Positions 11,053 to 21,126 of a DNA stretch of 64,000 bases are shown one piece after another. The DNA lies in assembly GCF_963678635.1 (NCBI RefSeq), contig NC_087069.1, positions 21,717,138 through 21,781,137 of the forward strand. The letters run 5' to 3'. This DNA is from Symsagittifera roscoffensis (taxonomy: Eukaryota; Xenacoelomorpha; Acoela; Convolutidae). Position 1 is the stretch's first letter; each line of letters begins with the position of its first letter. The position numbers and the translations under genes were made by a program. A model generated the notes under the pieces. It saw only the letters and a program-made list of their open reading frames with translations. It had not been told where the DNA came from and made no database searches.

Positions 11053-13372
11053 TGAAGGGTGAAAGACGGCCTTCCGGATTAAGAAGAAATCAGGATTAAC
11101 AAACTTGATCCAGCGGATTTGTCAATTCGGAAGGGTAAAGGAACTGAAACTTTTATCCTGTTACATAAACTTTTAGCTTCCTGTCATGTGCTGACTTGAA
11201 TTTAATTAACATCTAGATTCATTTTGATAAGGATGAGAAGCTAGGAGTTGGGGGAAAAGGTTGATCCATCTTCGATGGAGATGATGATTTTTATCTACTG
11301 AACAAAAACAATAGTAATATAATAAGTAGTAGTAGCCCCTTTTTTAGGAGTGACCTCGTGGTCTGGGGATACTGAGACCCAGCCATGAGCTCACTATTTC
11401 TGCATGTAATCTAGTTAATTTGAGTGTTTTGACCGAAGCCGAAAGCAGTAAAGTTTTTGTCGACCCGATGTTAGAAAAGACCACCGAAAAGTACTGGCTT
11501 GGTAGAGACGGTGAAAAGCATGCAAAGCTCTGTTTAGACGTTAGCCAGTCGTCTTAAGACTTAGTTTTGTCTTCCGTCGATATGTATCTTCCGGGCGACA
11601 GGGGATCGGCCATTCCCTCGTTCCATGAGAGGTTTGTGACCAAAAACACTTAAAGATATATAAAAAACCAAACAAAAAGCAGTATAGTACCCAAGAAAAA
11701 CAAAAAACATAAAAAATAACCGAAAAAACCAAAAACAGAAAAAAAAAGTAAAAAATCAGTAGAAATCATCCCCCCAGACAAGATGTGATCCGACCCCCCC
11801 GTTTGTTGTTGATAGATATATTGTTGTTACAGGCATTTATATCAGTCAGGATCGTTACGGTCAGTTTTGTAGCCCGTTTGTGAGGCTTGTACTGTAGGGT
11901 TATTTGAGCATTTAAGCACGTTAATGATAAATTGCGCTCAATCCGGAAGGGTCAGCTGATTTGCGCTCAATCCGGAAGGGTCTTGGGAGAAGATTGATCC
12001 GGCAAGCAGTACAAGGAGCAACAAGAAGAGTTTCAACGACAACAACAATCGACTGTTGGGTATCGTTAACAAGTTTTGTATCCCTTTTGGTAGAAAAATT
12101 AAGATAGTAAGCTGTGGGGGGCTCGACAGTGCTGCACTGTAGTGACCCTTCACGAACTGCGAATATCCGAGTTAAGCACCTTAATTCGGATATTAAACAA
12201 ACCCGGAGGGGTATAGTATTACTAATATTATTAATTATATAGCCTATCTTAACAGTCTTATATCGTTTTTCAGTCAAAAACAACGAAAACAGACCGGTTT
12301 TTAGGGTCAAAATAGCGATATTTTGATCCCCCACAAGTCGCGATTTTTGAGATATCGATATTTTTTGAAACGCAAAAAAGCGCTAAGTTAGTGTGTTACA
12401 TCGTAACAGCACTACCATTATAGATAGAACCGGTTAAGTTAAGTTCGAAGGTGGTTGGAACTATTTTGGTACCGAAAACTGAAATTTCGTGATTTTTGAG
12501 AAAACGAAACACTATAAATTCAGAAAATTTTTTGAAATTTTTGAGTTAAGACAGTAAAAATAGTTGTTCGGACAACGTCCACTAGTGAATCTACAACTTT
12601 TAAAACCCGCTACCCGAAAGCCTTCCGGGTTGCAGAGAAATCGAACTTAACGTGTTTGATTTGGTGGATTCATCAATCCGGAGGGGTACAGGTAGCATAG
12701 TTTTTCGCAAAATTTTTCTACAAAAGCGTTTTAGATCGGTTCTTTTGCATTGAACTAGAAGAATATAGGCCTTCTGAGCTCGGATCAATAATTTTTAGGA
12801 CGAAAGGACCAGATTTGCGGAAAAAGTTAGGCGGAACCTAAAATAGAGAAAATTTTCGAGTTTAGAAAAAAGACGTTTTAGTTAATAACTTTGGAACTAC
12901 TGGGCATATCGAGTTGATCTTGGTATCAATAGATCGGAAATTAGCTGAGCTTACTGATAGGGACAGAGACATTTTTCAGAAAAGCAAGCGCGGAAATTTT
13001 TTAAGATTGTTTTTAGCAAATTCCTAAATTTGGAAGGGTACACCCTTCACGTTTTATAAATTTCTATTAGAAAAGCCCTTATACCCCTACTAAAAGGTGA
13101 TAGCGGTTGAATTAAGTAACTTTAGGTTGTTCTAGAAGAAAAGGGAAGACTAAAGGCACAGCAAAAGCTCAAGCGAGCCGAAGTTAGGCGAGCGACAAGA
13201 CCCTTCACCGTTAGTGTGAATTGTCAAATAAGAGGCTTAACTTCAATCCGGAAGGGTCTAGGAAGGTAGTACATACCCTTCCCAGTTAATTGAAAGAGCG
13301 AAATTGCATCGGAGAACGTATCCGGAGGGGTATAGGTTGAAAGAAGGTAAACTCCGAAAAGCTACTTTTACA

Positions 13373-13577
13373 AAACCGGAGGGCTCCCAATCCGGAGGGG
13401 TCACAGATTTTTCAAGTTAGGAGGGCTCCGAATCCGGAGGGGTCTTATAGTTGCTAATTCGGAGGGGTCCAAATCCGGAGGGGTCTTATATTAACTAACT
13501 CAGAGGGGTCCCAATCCGGAGGGGTCTAGATTCTGCCAGTCCGGAAGGGTCCTATTTGTGCCAATCCGGAGGGGTAT
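13373..13577 (+). repeat. Cluster of CCGGARGGGTC motifs in LTR1
   Basis: At least nine direct copies of a core close to AATCCGGAGGGGTC, spaced about 15-30 nt apart. Isolated copies stand upstream (for example 11940, 11970, 12209, 12667, 13245, 13320), and inverted versions (CCTTCCGGATT) near 10747 and 11071. LTR2 has lost most of the cluster (see 35475-35530) but keeps the isolated copies. Spacing is irregular, so this is not a simple tandem satellite. It may be a protein-binding array. Confidence 0.75.
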
Positions 13578-13806
13578 TATTTCATTAAAGGACTTAGGTA
13601 GACGAAAGAAAGACTAAAAAGTGAGAGGTATTAGGTTATTAGCACACAGGCTAGGTATCAGTGACTGCACTGGTAACTTGCCTTTCAAAAAGAACCAGAC
13701 CAAAACAAAACAGGTCCGAACTCGGATATTCGCGACAATAAGTCTAAATTAAAAAGAGCGTGTTTCATTGGTGTGGATTGTAACACAATACGTTTTTGGG
13801 AAAAGT

Positions 13807-13915
13807 GACTGCCCTGAGGATTTTTGTAGGTCTAGCTCGGGCAGTCCGAAGGCAGATAGGTAACATAGTACTCGGTGGGTGCAATAGACGCCCACTTGAG
13901 AAAATTACTGCCTTC
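13807..13915 (+). other. Conserved multi-helix folded region near LTR1 3' end
   Basis: Three helices can be drawn. GACTGCCC 13807-13814 pairs with 13839-13846, and pairing extends with a one-base bulge. GAAGGCAG 13848-13855 pairs with 13908-13915. Nested inside, 13875-13881 pairs with 13889-13895 around a 7-nt loop (one G-T pair). The same helices are present at 35762-35870. The position upstream of gag suits a leader RNA element, but function is not shown. Confidence 0.55.
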
Positions 13916-14047
13916 AAAGTTTTGTCTGTTTGGTGCAGCACCGAGCAGGGGAAGCTTTTTCTTTAAAAGACAGGTTCGACTATTGTACTGCGACCGACTA
14001 AGAGTACAAGACACATACGTTTTTTATAGGGATAATCATATTCTGTC

Positions 14048-14050
<3 letters not shown>

Positions 14051-14100
<50 letters not shown>
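14051..14100. repeat. (AT)25 microsatellite
   Basis: Twenty-five AT dinucleotides. LTR2 has only a short interrupted version at about 36004-36024, so the expansion arose after the LTR copies separated. Confidence 0.97.
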
Positions 14101-14107
<7 letters not shown>

Positions 14108-14213
14108 TTGTTGTTTTTGATTTTAAATCAACGTAAACTGTGCTTGATTGGGTAGTGAATACACTGTCTTTTAAATTGACTGATAACATCATATTGTGCT
14201 AGTTCTCAAATCA

Positions 14214-14405
14214 TTGGACCGATAATCGGTTAGTGTGAATAATTTTTATACAAACTGTTCTCTGATAACATACAGGGATTCGTGGTCACTATTTAATAGA
14301 CTCTTGTGAAATTGATTGTGTTGTGTCATTATTATTGTTAATAAAACTATAAGGTCTCTAGTAATCGAGTTAAGTGTATAGGCATTAAAAAGTGACAAAT
14401 AGAGA
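14214..14405 (+). other. Gag leader of E1
   Basis: Noncoding stretch between the presumed LTR end and the gag ATG. TTGGACCGATAATCGG follows the presumed terminal CA and could be a primer-binding site, but I cannot match it to a tRNA. A second T-arm-like string, AGGGATTCG, lies near 14274. An AATAAA stands at 14340-14345. Leader and gag start are nearly identical in E2 (36145-36336). Confidence 0.4.
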
Positions 14406-16049
14406 ATGAGTCTAGACAAGTCAAGGATACCAAAACGAGGTAATAGCTCTAGGAAATTCATACCTGAAAAGCAAAGAAAACCGATGACCGATCCTTTTGT
14501 GGATTGGATCAAGCGATCCCGGTCTGATAAAGGTGAGACGGTTTCAGGCAGAATGGTTCAAACGAGAAGTCAGAAGACCTCAGAAGAGCGAAAAGAACTG
14601 TTAGAAGTGGAGGTCAATACGGATCTTACCATGAACGACAACCAGGAAGTAAATGGACTGGAAGCGAGAGGCAGAAGGCTTGCGAGTGAATCTACTCCGG
14701 TAGAACAAGACCATGATTTTGCCACTTCCACCGGGACATTGGATCGAGAGGAGATGTCGGAACTGTTCGACATCTCAACTGAAGTAGCGGCAACTAGAAG
14801 ATCTCCGACAGACAACACTATGATGGCAGGCGGTACTGGGAAACAAACAACGTCATCATCGTTCTCCGAAAGAATGAAGAACACCTTCGGAAACATCTTT
14901 CCATTCACCATGGGAGGAGGCGCAGGGAACGAAGTTGAATCCCAGGAGGAAGAGGATGAAGAGGAGCAAGGGGACTTTGGATCTCAGGTCAGCATGAATA
15001 GTTCGATCCAGGAGAACGAGGCATACGTCGGAAGAGAGACTGGAACCATGGACAAATTTGGTGTAGTGACAACGATGAGCAAAGAGGCAAACACACCGGG
15101 CCGGTCAAGAGACTTCGCGATTATGACAAATTTAGAGCTGCAAGCTGGGGAGAGTAGAAATAGAGAGCTGGGCAACGCATTGGCGGATCCTGAGAAAGAT
15201 AATGAAAAGACGTCGAGGCAGAGAGTCAAGGCCCGGATCTCGACCAGCACGAAGCTACTTGGGACCGACAGGGTTACACCGCCACTAGTAACGCCACTCG
15301 TGGATAACGGGGCAGCACTAGAAAAAGCCTTAAACAACATAGTGGACAGTTTAGAAGAACAAAATGAACAGATGTCAATAAGGATGAGTGAACTAGAAAG
15401 AGCAGTTCACATTGAAAGAGATAGTCTGCGGGAAGAAATAAACCGCAACAGACAAAAAGTTGGCAGGAGCGAAAAACGCTTGAAAGAAAGAACGGACGAG
15501 CATATGGCGAAGAATTTGTCGCGAATGACAAGAGAGGCGGAACAGCTAGAGTTACGCTTAAGAGACGACATGGAGAAGTTAAGAATTCAGCAAGAGCAGT
15601 CTCTTGGGACTCTTGACACAAAGATAGACGCGATGATGGAGAGGCGAACTCAGGCTATCATGGATAGGTTGGAAGGGCTACTAAGCAACAAGAGTGGACC
15701 AAAAGAAGGAGAACCGAACTCGGGAGGTCCCAGCAGGGAACCGAGGGTGAACTTCAATGAACATCAAAAGAGGAAGACGTATGGATCCACTAGAGGCAGT
15801 GGCAGTTCATTAGGCTATGCCACAAGGGGTAATGGAGCTTGGGGCCCGAACAGTAGAGCAAGTTCAACGGGGAACAGACAGACCTCTAACGAACGACCAA
15901 CGCAAGGCACACATGCGACTGGGAGAAGTGATTCCGGCAACAGGGGGTCATGCAAGCCCGAGGAGGGGTCATGTGGGCCAAGAGGGAAACACTCACGGCG
16001 ATTCGGGTTGCAGGGATGCACCGCATACAGAGCCTTTGACGAGGTGTGA
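14406..16049 (+). CDS. gag: Gag N-terminal half (E1)
   Basis: 547 codons from ATG 14406 (context AGAGAATGAG), the first ATG of the element's coding region and kept in E2 (36337). The first 300 residues are polar and acidic, without a known fold. About residues 300-425 form a long charged coiled coil. The tail is rich in Gly, Arg, Ser and Asn, like nucleic-acid-binding Gag tails. The TGA at 16047-16049 is in frame with the capsid part that follows and is shared with E2 (37958-37960), so it is either an old nonsense mutation or a readthrough stop. This is the intact version of this half; E2 carries a 20-nt deletion. Confidence 0.75.
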   Translation: MSLDKSRIPKRGNSSRKFIPEKQRKPMTDPFVDWIKRSRSDKGETVSGRMVQTRSQKTSEERKELLEVEVNTDLTMNDNQEVNGLEARGRRLASESTPVEQDHDFATSTGTLDREEMSELFDISTEVAATRRSPTDNTMMAGGTGKQTTSSSFSERMKNTFGNIFPFTMGGGAGNEVESQEEEDEEEQGDFGSQVSMNSSIQENEAYVGRETGTMDKFGVVTTMSKEANTPGRSRDFAIMTNLELQAGESRNRELGNALADPEKDNEKTSRQRVKARISTSTKLLGTDRVTPPLVTPLVDNGAALEKALNNIVDSLEEQNEQMSIRMSELERAVHIERDSLREEINRNRQKVGRSEKRLKERTDEHMAKNLSRMTREAEQLELRLRDDMEKLRIQQEQSLGTLDTKIDAMMERRTQAIMDRLEGLLSNKSGPKEGEPNSGGPSREPRVNFNEHQKRKTYGSTRGSGSSLGYATRGNGAWGPNSRASSTGNRQTSNERPTQGTHATGRSDSGNRGSCKPEEGSCGPRGKHSRRFGLQGCTAYRAFDEV

Positions 16050-17512
16050 GGACACTCAGGCGGGACACTCAAGGGATGCTACGCAATAGCCACAGCATTT
16101 GAACCCCTAAACAGGTCTTTGGAGACATTCCTGACAAGGTTATCCAGAACCAATGAACGCAGTGAGAAATCCAGAAGAGTCTTTAAGAAACCAAGATGCT
16201 ACAAAGACGAATCTGATGGCTGTATTGATACCTGGATAGAGGTAATGAAGCTGCATTTCGAGGAAGAGGACTTGTCGGAGAGACAGGAATGCAGCGCGCT
16301 CACCAGCAACTTAGAAGGGACAGCCCTGAACTGTGTCATGGCCAAGAAGCAATATCAACGTGACACTGCTGAGAAGATCTTCGAAATCTTGTTAAACCGT
16401 TTTGGATCAGGGGTGCAGGGGCACCAGGCGATGATGCGCTTCGAGAAACGGAGGCAACGAGAAGATGAAACGATAGACAAGTTTCTCGATGATTTGGAAA
16501 TGCTGAGAAGACGCAGCCAACCGGATGAGTCAAACCGAAGGATGAACCTGGCCGAGGCTCAAAATTCATCGATGGTGTGAAGAATGATGAACTTCGTACG
16601 ATGCTAGCAACGCATTACACACCACTATCAACCAATGCGCCAACACCAGAGGAGTTGAGGCTCAAGTCAAAAGAGTATCTTTTGTTGAAACCTCCTTCGA
16701 GATCTGGATATTACAAGAACAATTATGGAAATTTTAACAACGGACCAGCAAACCAAGGGAACAATTGGTACAAACCGAGGGATGATATGGACAAGAGACG
16801 CTCTTGTGCCAATTGCAGTTCAACAGACCATCATGTGTCAGCATGCCCAGCTTACAAACAAGGCATGAGGGCAAGAGGCTTTAGCCTCGAGGACGAAGAT
16901 GCGTCAGAATTGGACCATGAGGATTTCATGAGAGGAGTAATTGCAAAATTCGGCCCGAGGTGTTTCTTTTGCAACTTGGAAGGTCATTTTAAATCAGATT
17001 GTCCGCAATTCTGGGATGCAGTGGCAGACATCAAGCATCCAAGACATGAAGAAGCTTTGTCAGGAGTGAAAGCCAGCAAGGCTCGACTTTTGAGTGAGGC
17101 GGAGGCACGCAGAAAGGATAAACATCAAGAGCTGGCGGCAAAGAAAATGCAAGCGGTAACAGAGGAGACACGTGAGCCGGAACCGGCAACTGCGGCTGAT
17201 GGCTTCAAGATCGATTATAAGGCAGCCGCAAGGGATGCTCTAAATAGAGTACAACAGGAATTGGTGACGAAAGAGATCGAACAAAAAGTGAAAATTGAAC
17301 TGGAAAATGGGAAGCTTCAGGAGCAACTGAATACCTTCGAAGCAACGGAGTTCGAAGAGAAGAAAGCACCAAGCAGTTTAGACATGAAACTTAAAGTGAT
17401 CTCCGGTAAGAGGTTCGGCATGGTGCCGCAAGGAAATAAGATACAGTCGATAATCTCAGTGGCTGGACACCAGGTAATAAGAAATCTGATGAACCATCCG
17501 AGTTCACTTTAA
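16050..17512 (+). pseudogene. gag: Gag C-terminal half: capsid-like region and two zinc knuckles (E1)
   Basis: It continues gag in frame after the TGA at 16049. A helical capsid-like region (16200-16680) resembles Ty3/Gypsy Gag: a WIEVMKLHF helix, an FGSGVQGHQAMMRFEKRRQ stretch and FLDDLEMLRR. Two CX2CX4HX4C knuckles follow: CANCSSTDHHVSAC (16807-16848) and CFFCNLEGHFKSDC (16961-17002). A charged helical tail ends at TAA 17510-17512. One base is missing near 16553 compared with E2, so the frame breaks before the knuckles. The knuckles bind RNA during particle assembly. Confidence 0.8.
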
Positions 17513-17514
17513 TG
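17510..17514 (+). promoter_or_regulatory. TAATG gag-pol stop-start overlap
   Basis: The gag stop TAA and the protease ATG share one A. The pol frame is -1 relative to gag. The pentamer is kept at 39409, 41288 and 43167. I see no classical slippery heptamer here, so coupled termination-reinitiation is the simplest way to make Pol. Confidence 0.6.
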
Positions 17515-18258
17515 CATTTGGACACATATGCAGATTATCTGAGGCAAGTGGAGCCACGCACCGAGTCGAGAGCTGTGCGAGCACTACTAACGACGGGTGG
17601 CCCTCGCATGAAGAAACTTCATGGACGCTACCTGGAGGTCTATGGGCCGTATCAAATAATGCTGAACGTGGATGGAATCAGTATCTACACCAGGACTTAT
17701 ATAACAACAGATGATGACCAAAGGGGGCAGATCTATTTGGGTGAAGAGGAACTCAAAGTCCGCAGGATAGGCCATGACGCCATGATGGAACAAGACGCGG
17801 TACACATTGGATATGAAGCAGATGTGACAGTACATCTGCTCGACACCAACGGAACAAAAATCGGAGTCACAGGGCTTCTGGACACAGGAGCGGTAGTGAG
17901 TGTGATGCCGATAAAAACTTGGGAGAGAATGGGCTTCACGCGGGAAGATCTGATTCCTACGAATCTCCGACTGGCCGCCGCCAATCGAGGAGCTATCTAC
18001 GTAGCCGGAAGAACACCAATAACGGTCCTTCACATGGGAGGACGAGATCTTTGGATGAGCTTCCTGGTGGTAGAGAATCTGGACGACGCCGACCAATTCA
18101 TCTTGGGCAGAGATTTTGTCAGGAACTTTGACGTGATGATTGACTTGAACAGCGGTCTAATACGGATTAGATACCCGGACCGAAAGTATGTTAAAAGACC
18201 AATTAATAGGATAATAACAGACGAAAACAAGGTACCAGTTTTTTGGATAGAAAAATAA
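17512..18258 (+). CDS. pol: Aspartic protease region of pol (E1)
   Basis: Start ATG 17512 overlaps the gag stop. The retropepsin active site LLDTGAVVSVM (Asp at residue 124, 17881-17892), a GRTPI flap-like region and ILGRDFVRNFDV (the conserved Ile-Leu-Gly near the end of the fold) are all present. About 100 residues precede the catalytic core and may be a Gag-Pol linker. The frame ends at 18258 because one T is missing from a T-run (about 18239-18244) compared with E2, which reads on into the RT linker. Retropepsins act as dimers to cut Gag and Pol. Confidence 0.85.
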   Translation: MHLDTYADYLRQVEPRTESRAVRALLTTGGPRMKKLHGRYLEVYGPYQIMLNVDGISIYTRTYITTDDDQRGQIYLGEEELKVRRIGHDAMMEQDAVHIGYEADVTVHLLDTNGTKIGVTGLLDTGAVVSVMPIKTWERMGFTREDLIPTNLRLAAANRGAIYVAGRTPITVLHMGGRDLWMSFLVVENLDDADQFILGRDFVRNFDVMIDLNSGLIRIRYPDRKYVKRPINRIITDENKVPVFWIEK

Positions 18259-19049
18259 AATTACAACCAGGACAAGCTGTGGTAGCAATTTTTAGAATGA
18301 GAAATTTAAATTCGTTAAGTGATAGTAAACAGGTTTGCTTAGTACCGAATCCAAATAGTCAGAGTTCGGTGATTTTAGGCCGGAGCTTTTCGGTAACGCG
18401 AAACGGACTGTGTGTCAGTGTGTTGTTGAACACACTGGACACCACGGTTTCAATCCAGCGTAGAAAGAAGCCTGGCTACGCTTTGCCGATGAGGACCGAC
18501 TATGAGGAGACACAAAACTTGAAGAAATATAGTGTGAAAGACTGTCCTTATCATGCCAATAAAGATAAAATTTTAAAGAGGATTAATGAATTAAAATCTA
18601 TTCATAAATTGTTTTCAATGAAATCCGAAACTGACGACGGCTTATCAAGCTGCTCGAATTTTCTGGAACGCCCCTCGTTATATGAACTAGAATCTGACAA
18701 ACCGGTTTTTCCAGAGATAGAACATTTAAAAGGGAAAATAGGTGAGGGAGATTTCGAAAAATTGCGGGACCTCCTAAATCGGAACGCAGATGTTTTTTCA
18801 AAACATAAGGCGGATATCGGTTGCTGTAATTTCGTCGAACACGAAATCGAACTAGAAGAGGGCGCCGTTCCCCATAGGGAAGGCGCAAGGCGAATGACGC
18901 CACATAAATCGGAAGCGTGCCGAGAGGAAATAGAAATGTTGCTTGAATACGACATGATAGAAACCTCGAAATCGCCGAGGGCTTGCGGGGTAGTAATGGC
19001 GAAAAAGAAAGGGGGCAGCTTAGATTTTGTTGCGACTTTCGTTACTTGA
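18243..19049 (+). pseudogene. pol: pol linker and N-terminal RT (E1)
   Basis: It follows the protease after a 1-nt frame break. It holds the connection region and the first RT motifs: CCNFVEHEIEL, then PHREGARRMTPH and the ACGVVMAKKKGG strand. The frame ends at 19049 because a run of five Gs (about 19011-19015) throws the next motif (CCDFRYL) into the -1 frame. E2 has exactly the same run, so the lesion, or a -1 ribosomal shift at this site, is older than the split of E1 and E2. Confidence 0.75.
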
Positions 19050-20590
19050 AGGCGGTAACGATAAAAGATGCGTACCCGATACCGCGAATAGACGAGAGCC
19101 TATCTAAGCTTGGTGATGCCAAGTTCTTCACCACATTAGACTTAGGTTCTGCCTTCTGGCAGGTCCCTCTGCGAAAGAAGGACAGAGAGAAAACCGGATT
19201 CGCGTGCGAATTGGGATTGTACCAGTGGAAGAGGATGCCCTTCGGCTTTTGCTATGCAACGGCCACTTTTCAAAGACTGATGGCTCAGGCTTTGACGAAA
19301 GTGACCAAGAAGTACGGGAATCTCGTGATGTGTTACGTGGATGACGTAGTCATAGCGACACCGACCCTGGAAGACCACATTGATAGGCTCGAGGAGGTCT
19401 TTGGATGCATGAAGAGAGCAGGATTGAAGTGCAAACCATCGAAATGTGAAATCCTTAGGGATTCGATAAAGTACCTAGGAAGAATGGTGGATAGGCATGG
19501 TATGAGGCCGGACCCGGAAGCAGTGGAAGCAGTGTTGACATGGAAAGCTCCCAGAACGGACACACAGCTCCTGAGCTTCCTAGGGTTTGCCAATTACTAC
19601 CGAGAATTCATAAAAGGATATGCGGACAAGGTGTATCCGATGCAGAAGCTGATGTGCAACAAAGGGAAAAAGTTCGAATGGAACGATGAGGCACAGGTTG
19701 CTTTCGAGAACATAAAGCGGGAACTGTGCGAAGCGCCAGTGCTGGGCATGCCTACAGAAAAGGGAATGTATGTTCTCGACACAGACGCATCGGTGGTGCC
19801 CATCTCAGGAATCTTGCATCAAGAGCAAGAATGGAACGGAAGAACAATTCTCCGTCCCATTGCATACGGCAGCAAGGTCTTGAGTGACACAGAGATGAAA
19901 TATGGCGCACCAAAAGCAGAAATGTTTGCAGTAGTCACCTTCGTGGAAAAGTACCGTGCATACTTGGGGAGCGCTCCCTTCAAGTCACGCGTGGACAACA
20001 GAGCGTTATCCTGGTTGAAAACCTACAGTACTTCTTACGGACAGAAAGAACAGGGGAGCAGCAAGCGAAAGAAAACCGTCACCTTTGTAGACCGGGATAA
20101 AGAGGGTGAAGAGGTAGAACAAAATCTGCTGCAAGACTATTTGTCCGGGGAGAAGGACAATGAGAAGAACCAGCGATCACAAGATCAACACCCGGGACAA
20201 GAAAATTTGTCCGGGGCGTATGAGATAGACGAGAAAATTCCTGATGAGAAACAGGACCTAGAGAACAAGGTTTTGTCCGGGGAGTTCAGATGGATGCGAA
20301 GAAAGCACAGACATGATCTGGAGGAGCGTGCAGTCTCCAGCACAACCTCTTCGACAGATGATAATTCAGGAAGCTCAGGAATGGACACCTATTCAGACAG
20401 GAATTCGAACTCGGGATCAGAACTGTCAGAACTAGCGATACACACGGTACTAGTGGAAACTAGGGCAAGGGACCTGGACAGAGAGGTGTACCAGGATCCT
20501 GACAGTGATCGCTACCTTATACCGAGCAAAAGAGTCTTTGACAACGCAGCGGATGACTTGGAGACAATAGCGTATCGAAACGCTCGATAA
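18983..20590 (+). pseudogene. pol: Reverse transcriptase and truncated RNase H fused to acidic spacer (E1)
   Basis: The RT fingers and palm are complete here: CCDFRYL, FTTLDLGSAFWQVPL, MPFGF and the catalytic YVDD at 19334-19345, then FLGFANYYREFI (thumb and connection). RNase H begins (DTDAS near 19780; AEM) but after RVDNRALSWLKTY the sequence jumps, through a deletion of about 622 bp relative to E2, to the acidic spacer. The rest of RNase H and about 200 codons are lost in a net in-frame join. The FCYAT motif has Tyr where E2 has Asn. The frame breaks at 20573 through loss of one G. An RT without RNase H could not complete minus-strand transfer. Confidence 0.85.
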
Positions 20591-21126
20591 GCCTGTTGCC
20601 ACAGAAAGCGGTAGTCAGGACTGATCTTCTGCCGTTTGAACAAGAAACACAACCGTTGGCGAAGATTTGGTGCGTTAAGATGGAAGAAGACACACATCAG
20701 CTCAACGAGCTGAATAGTCAGATGAGGGTCATGAAGACGTACTTGAAGGCGAGATACAGACTCTCGGACCTTCTAAGGGCGCAGAGAAATGATCGCATGA
20801 CAAGCAACCTGAAAAGGTGGATCGAGATTGGGTCTCCGGATAAAGGGGACCTCGAGGAAGATAGTTATTGCATCCTGAGACAATAATTCATGCAGAAGGA
20901 AGGGAGGTTATATTTGAACAAGGACGGGATTGTGGCTTGCAAAAGAAGGGAGGAAGACAGAGTCCTATACAAGTATAACGCGATAGTGTTACCGCAACTC
21001 TATCAGACAGAACTATTATTCAGGTCACATGATCAAATGGGCCATCAGGGGATCGACAAAGTATATCAGAGGATCCTGAAGCGCTTTGAGTGGCCTGGGT
21101 TGAAAAAGCATGCGAGAAATGGGTAA
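20591..21126 (+). pseudogene. pol: Spacer end and integrase zinc-binding domain, broken (E1)
   Basis: It continues pol in a shifted frame. A TAA at 20884-20886 stands where E2 has TAC. The following piece holds the His pair of the integrase HHCC domain (HDQMGHQGIDK, 21027-21060) and the WPG turn, then loses one G near 21107, which shifts the frame before the Cys pair. The HHCC domain binds zinc and helps integrase bind LTR ends. Confidence 0.75.

Larger units (their letters stand above)
9961..14213 (+). repeat. Long terminal repeat LTR1 (shared between E0 and E1)
   Basis: About 4.25 kb of noncoding DNA repeated at 32255-36144 and, in part, at 59102-60748. The left end is set by the polypurine tract followed by TG. 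The right end (CA at 14212-14213, followed by TTGGACC) is a guess, because no solo or flanking LTR is in the window to compare. There is no long conserved ORF. It holds two conserved hairpins (11003-11052), many copies of a CCGGARGGGT motif, a folded region (13807-13915) and an AT microsatellite. A TATA-like TTTATAAAT lies near 10080. In the remaining parts I see only AT-rich sequence with no further motif. Confidence 0.7.

Noticed and set aside
13373-13577. CRISPR-like repeat array
   Set aside because: Repeats are 10-14 nt, with irregular short spacers, inside an LTR of a eukaryotic element; no cas genes.
13875-14120. 81-codon frame running into the AT repeat
   Set aside because: Half of it is Tyr-Ile from the microsatellite; the E2 version differs.
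14214-14290. Primer-binding site candidates TTGGACC at 14214 and the T-arm-like AGGGATTCG near 14274
   Set aside because: Neither gives a full TGG plus 3' tRNA complement that I can match, and the first is altered in E2. Mentioned only as a possibility in the leader entry.
18983-20590. A compact RT protein without RNase H as a deliberate variant (E1)
   Set aside because: The join is a private deletion relative to E2 amid many other lesions; decay is the simpler reading.
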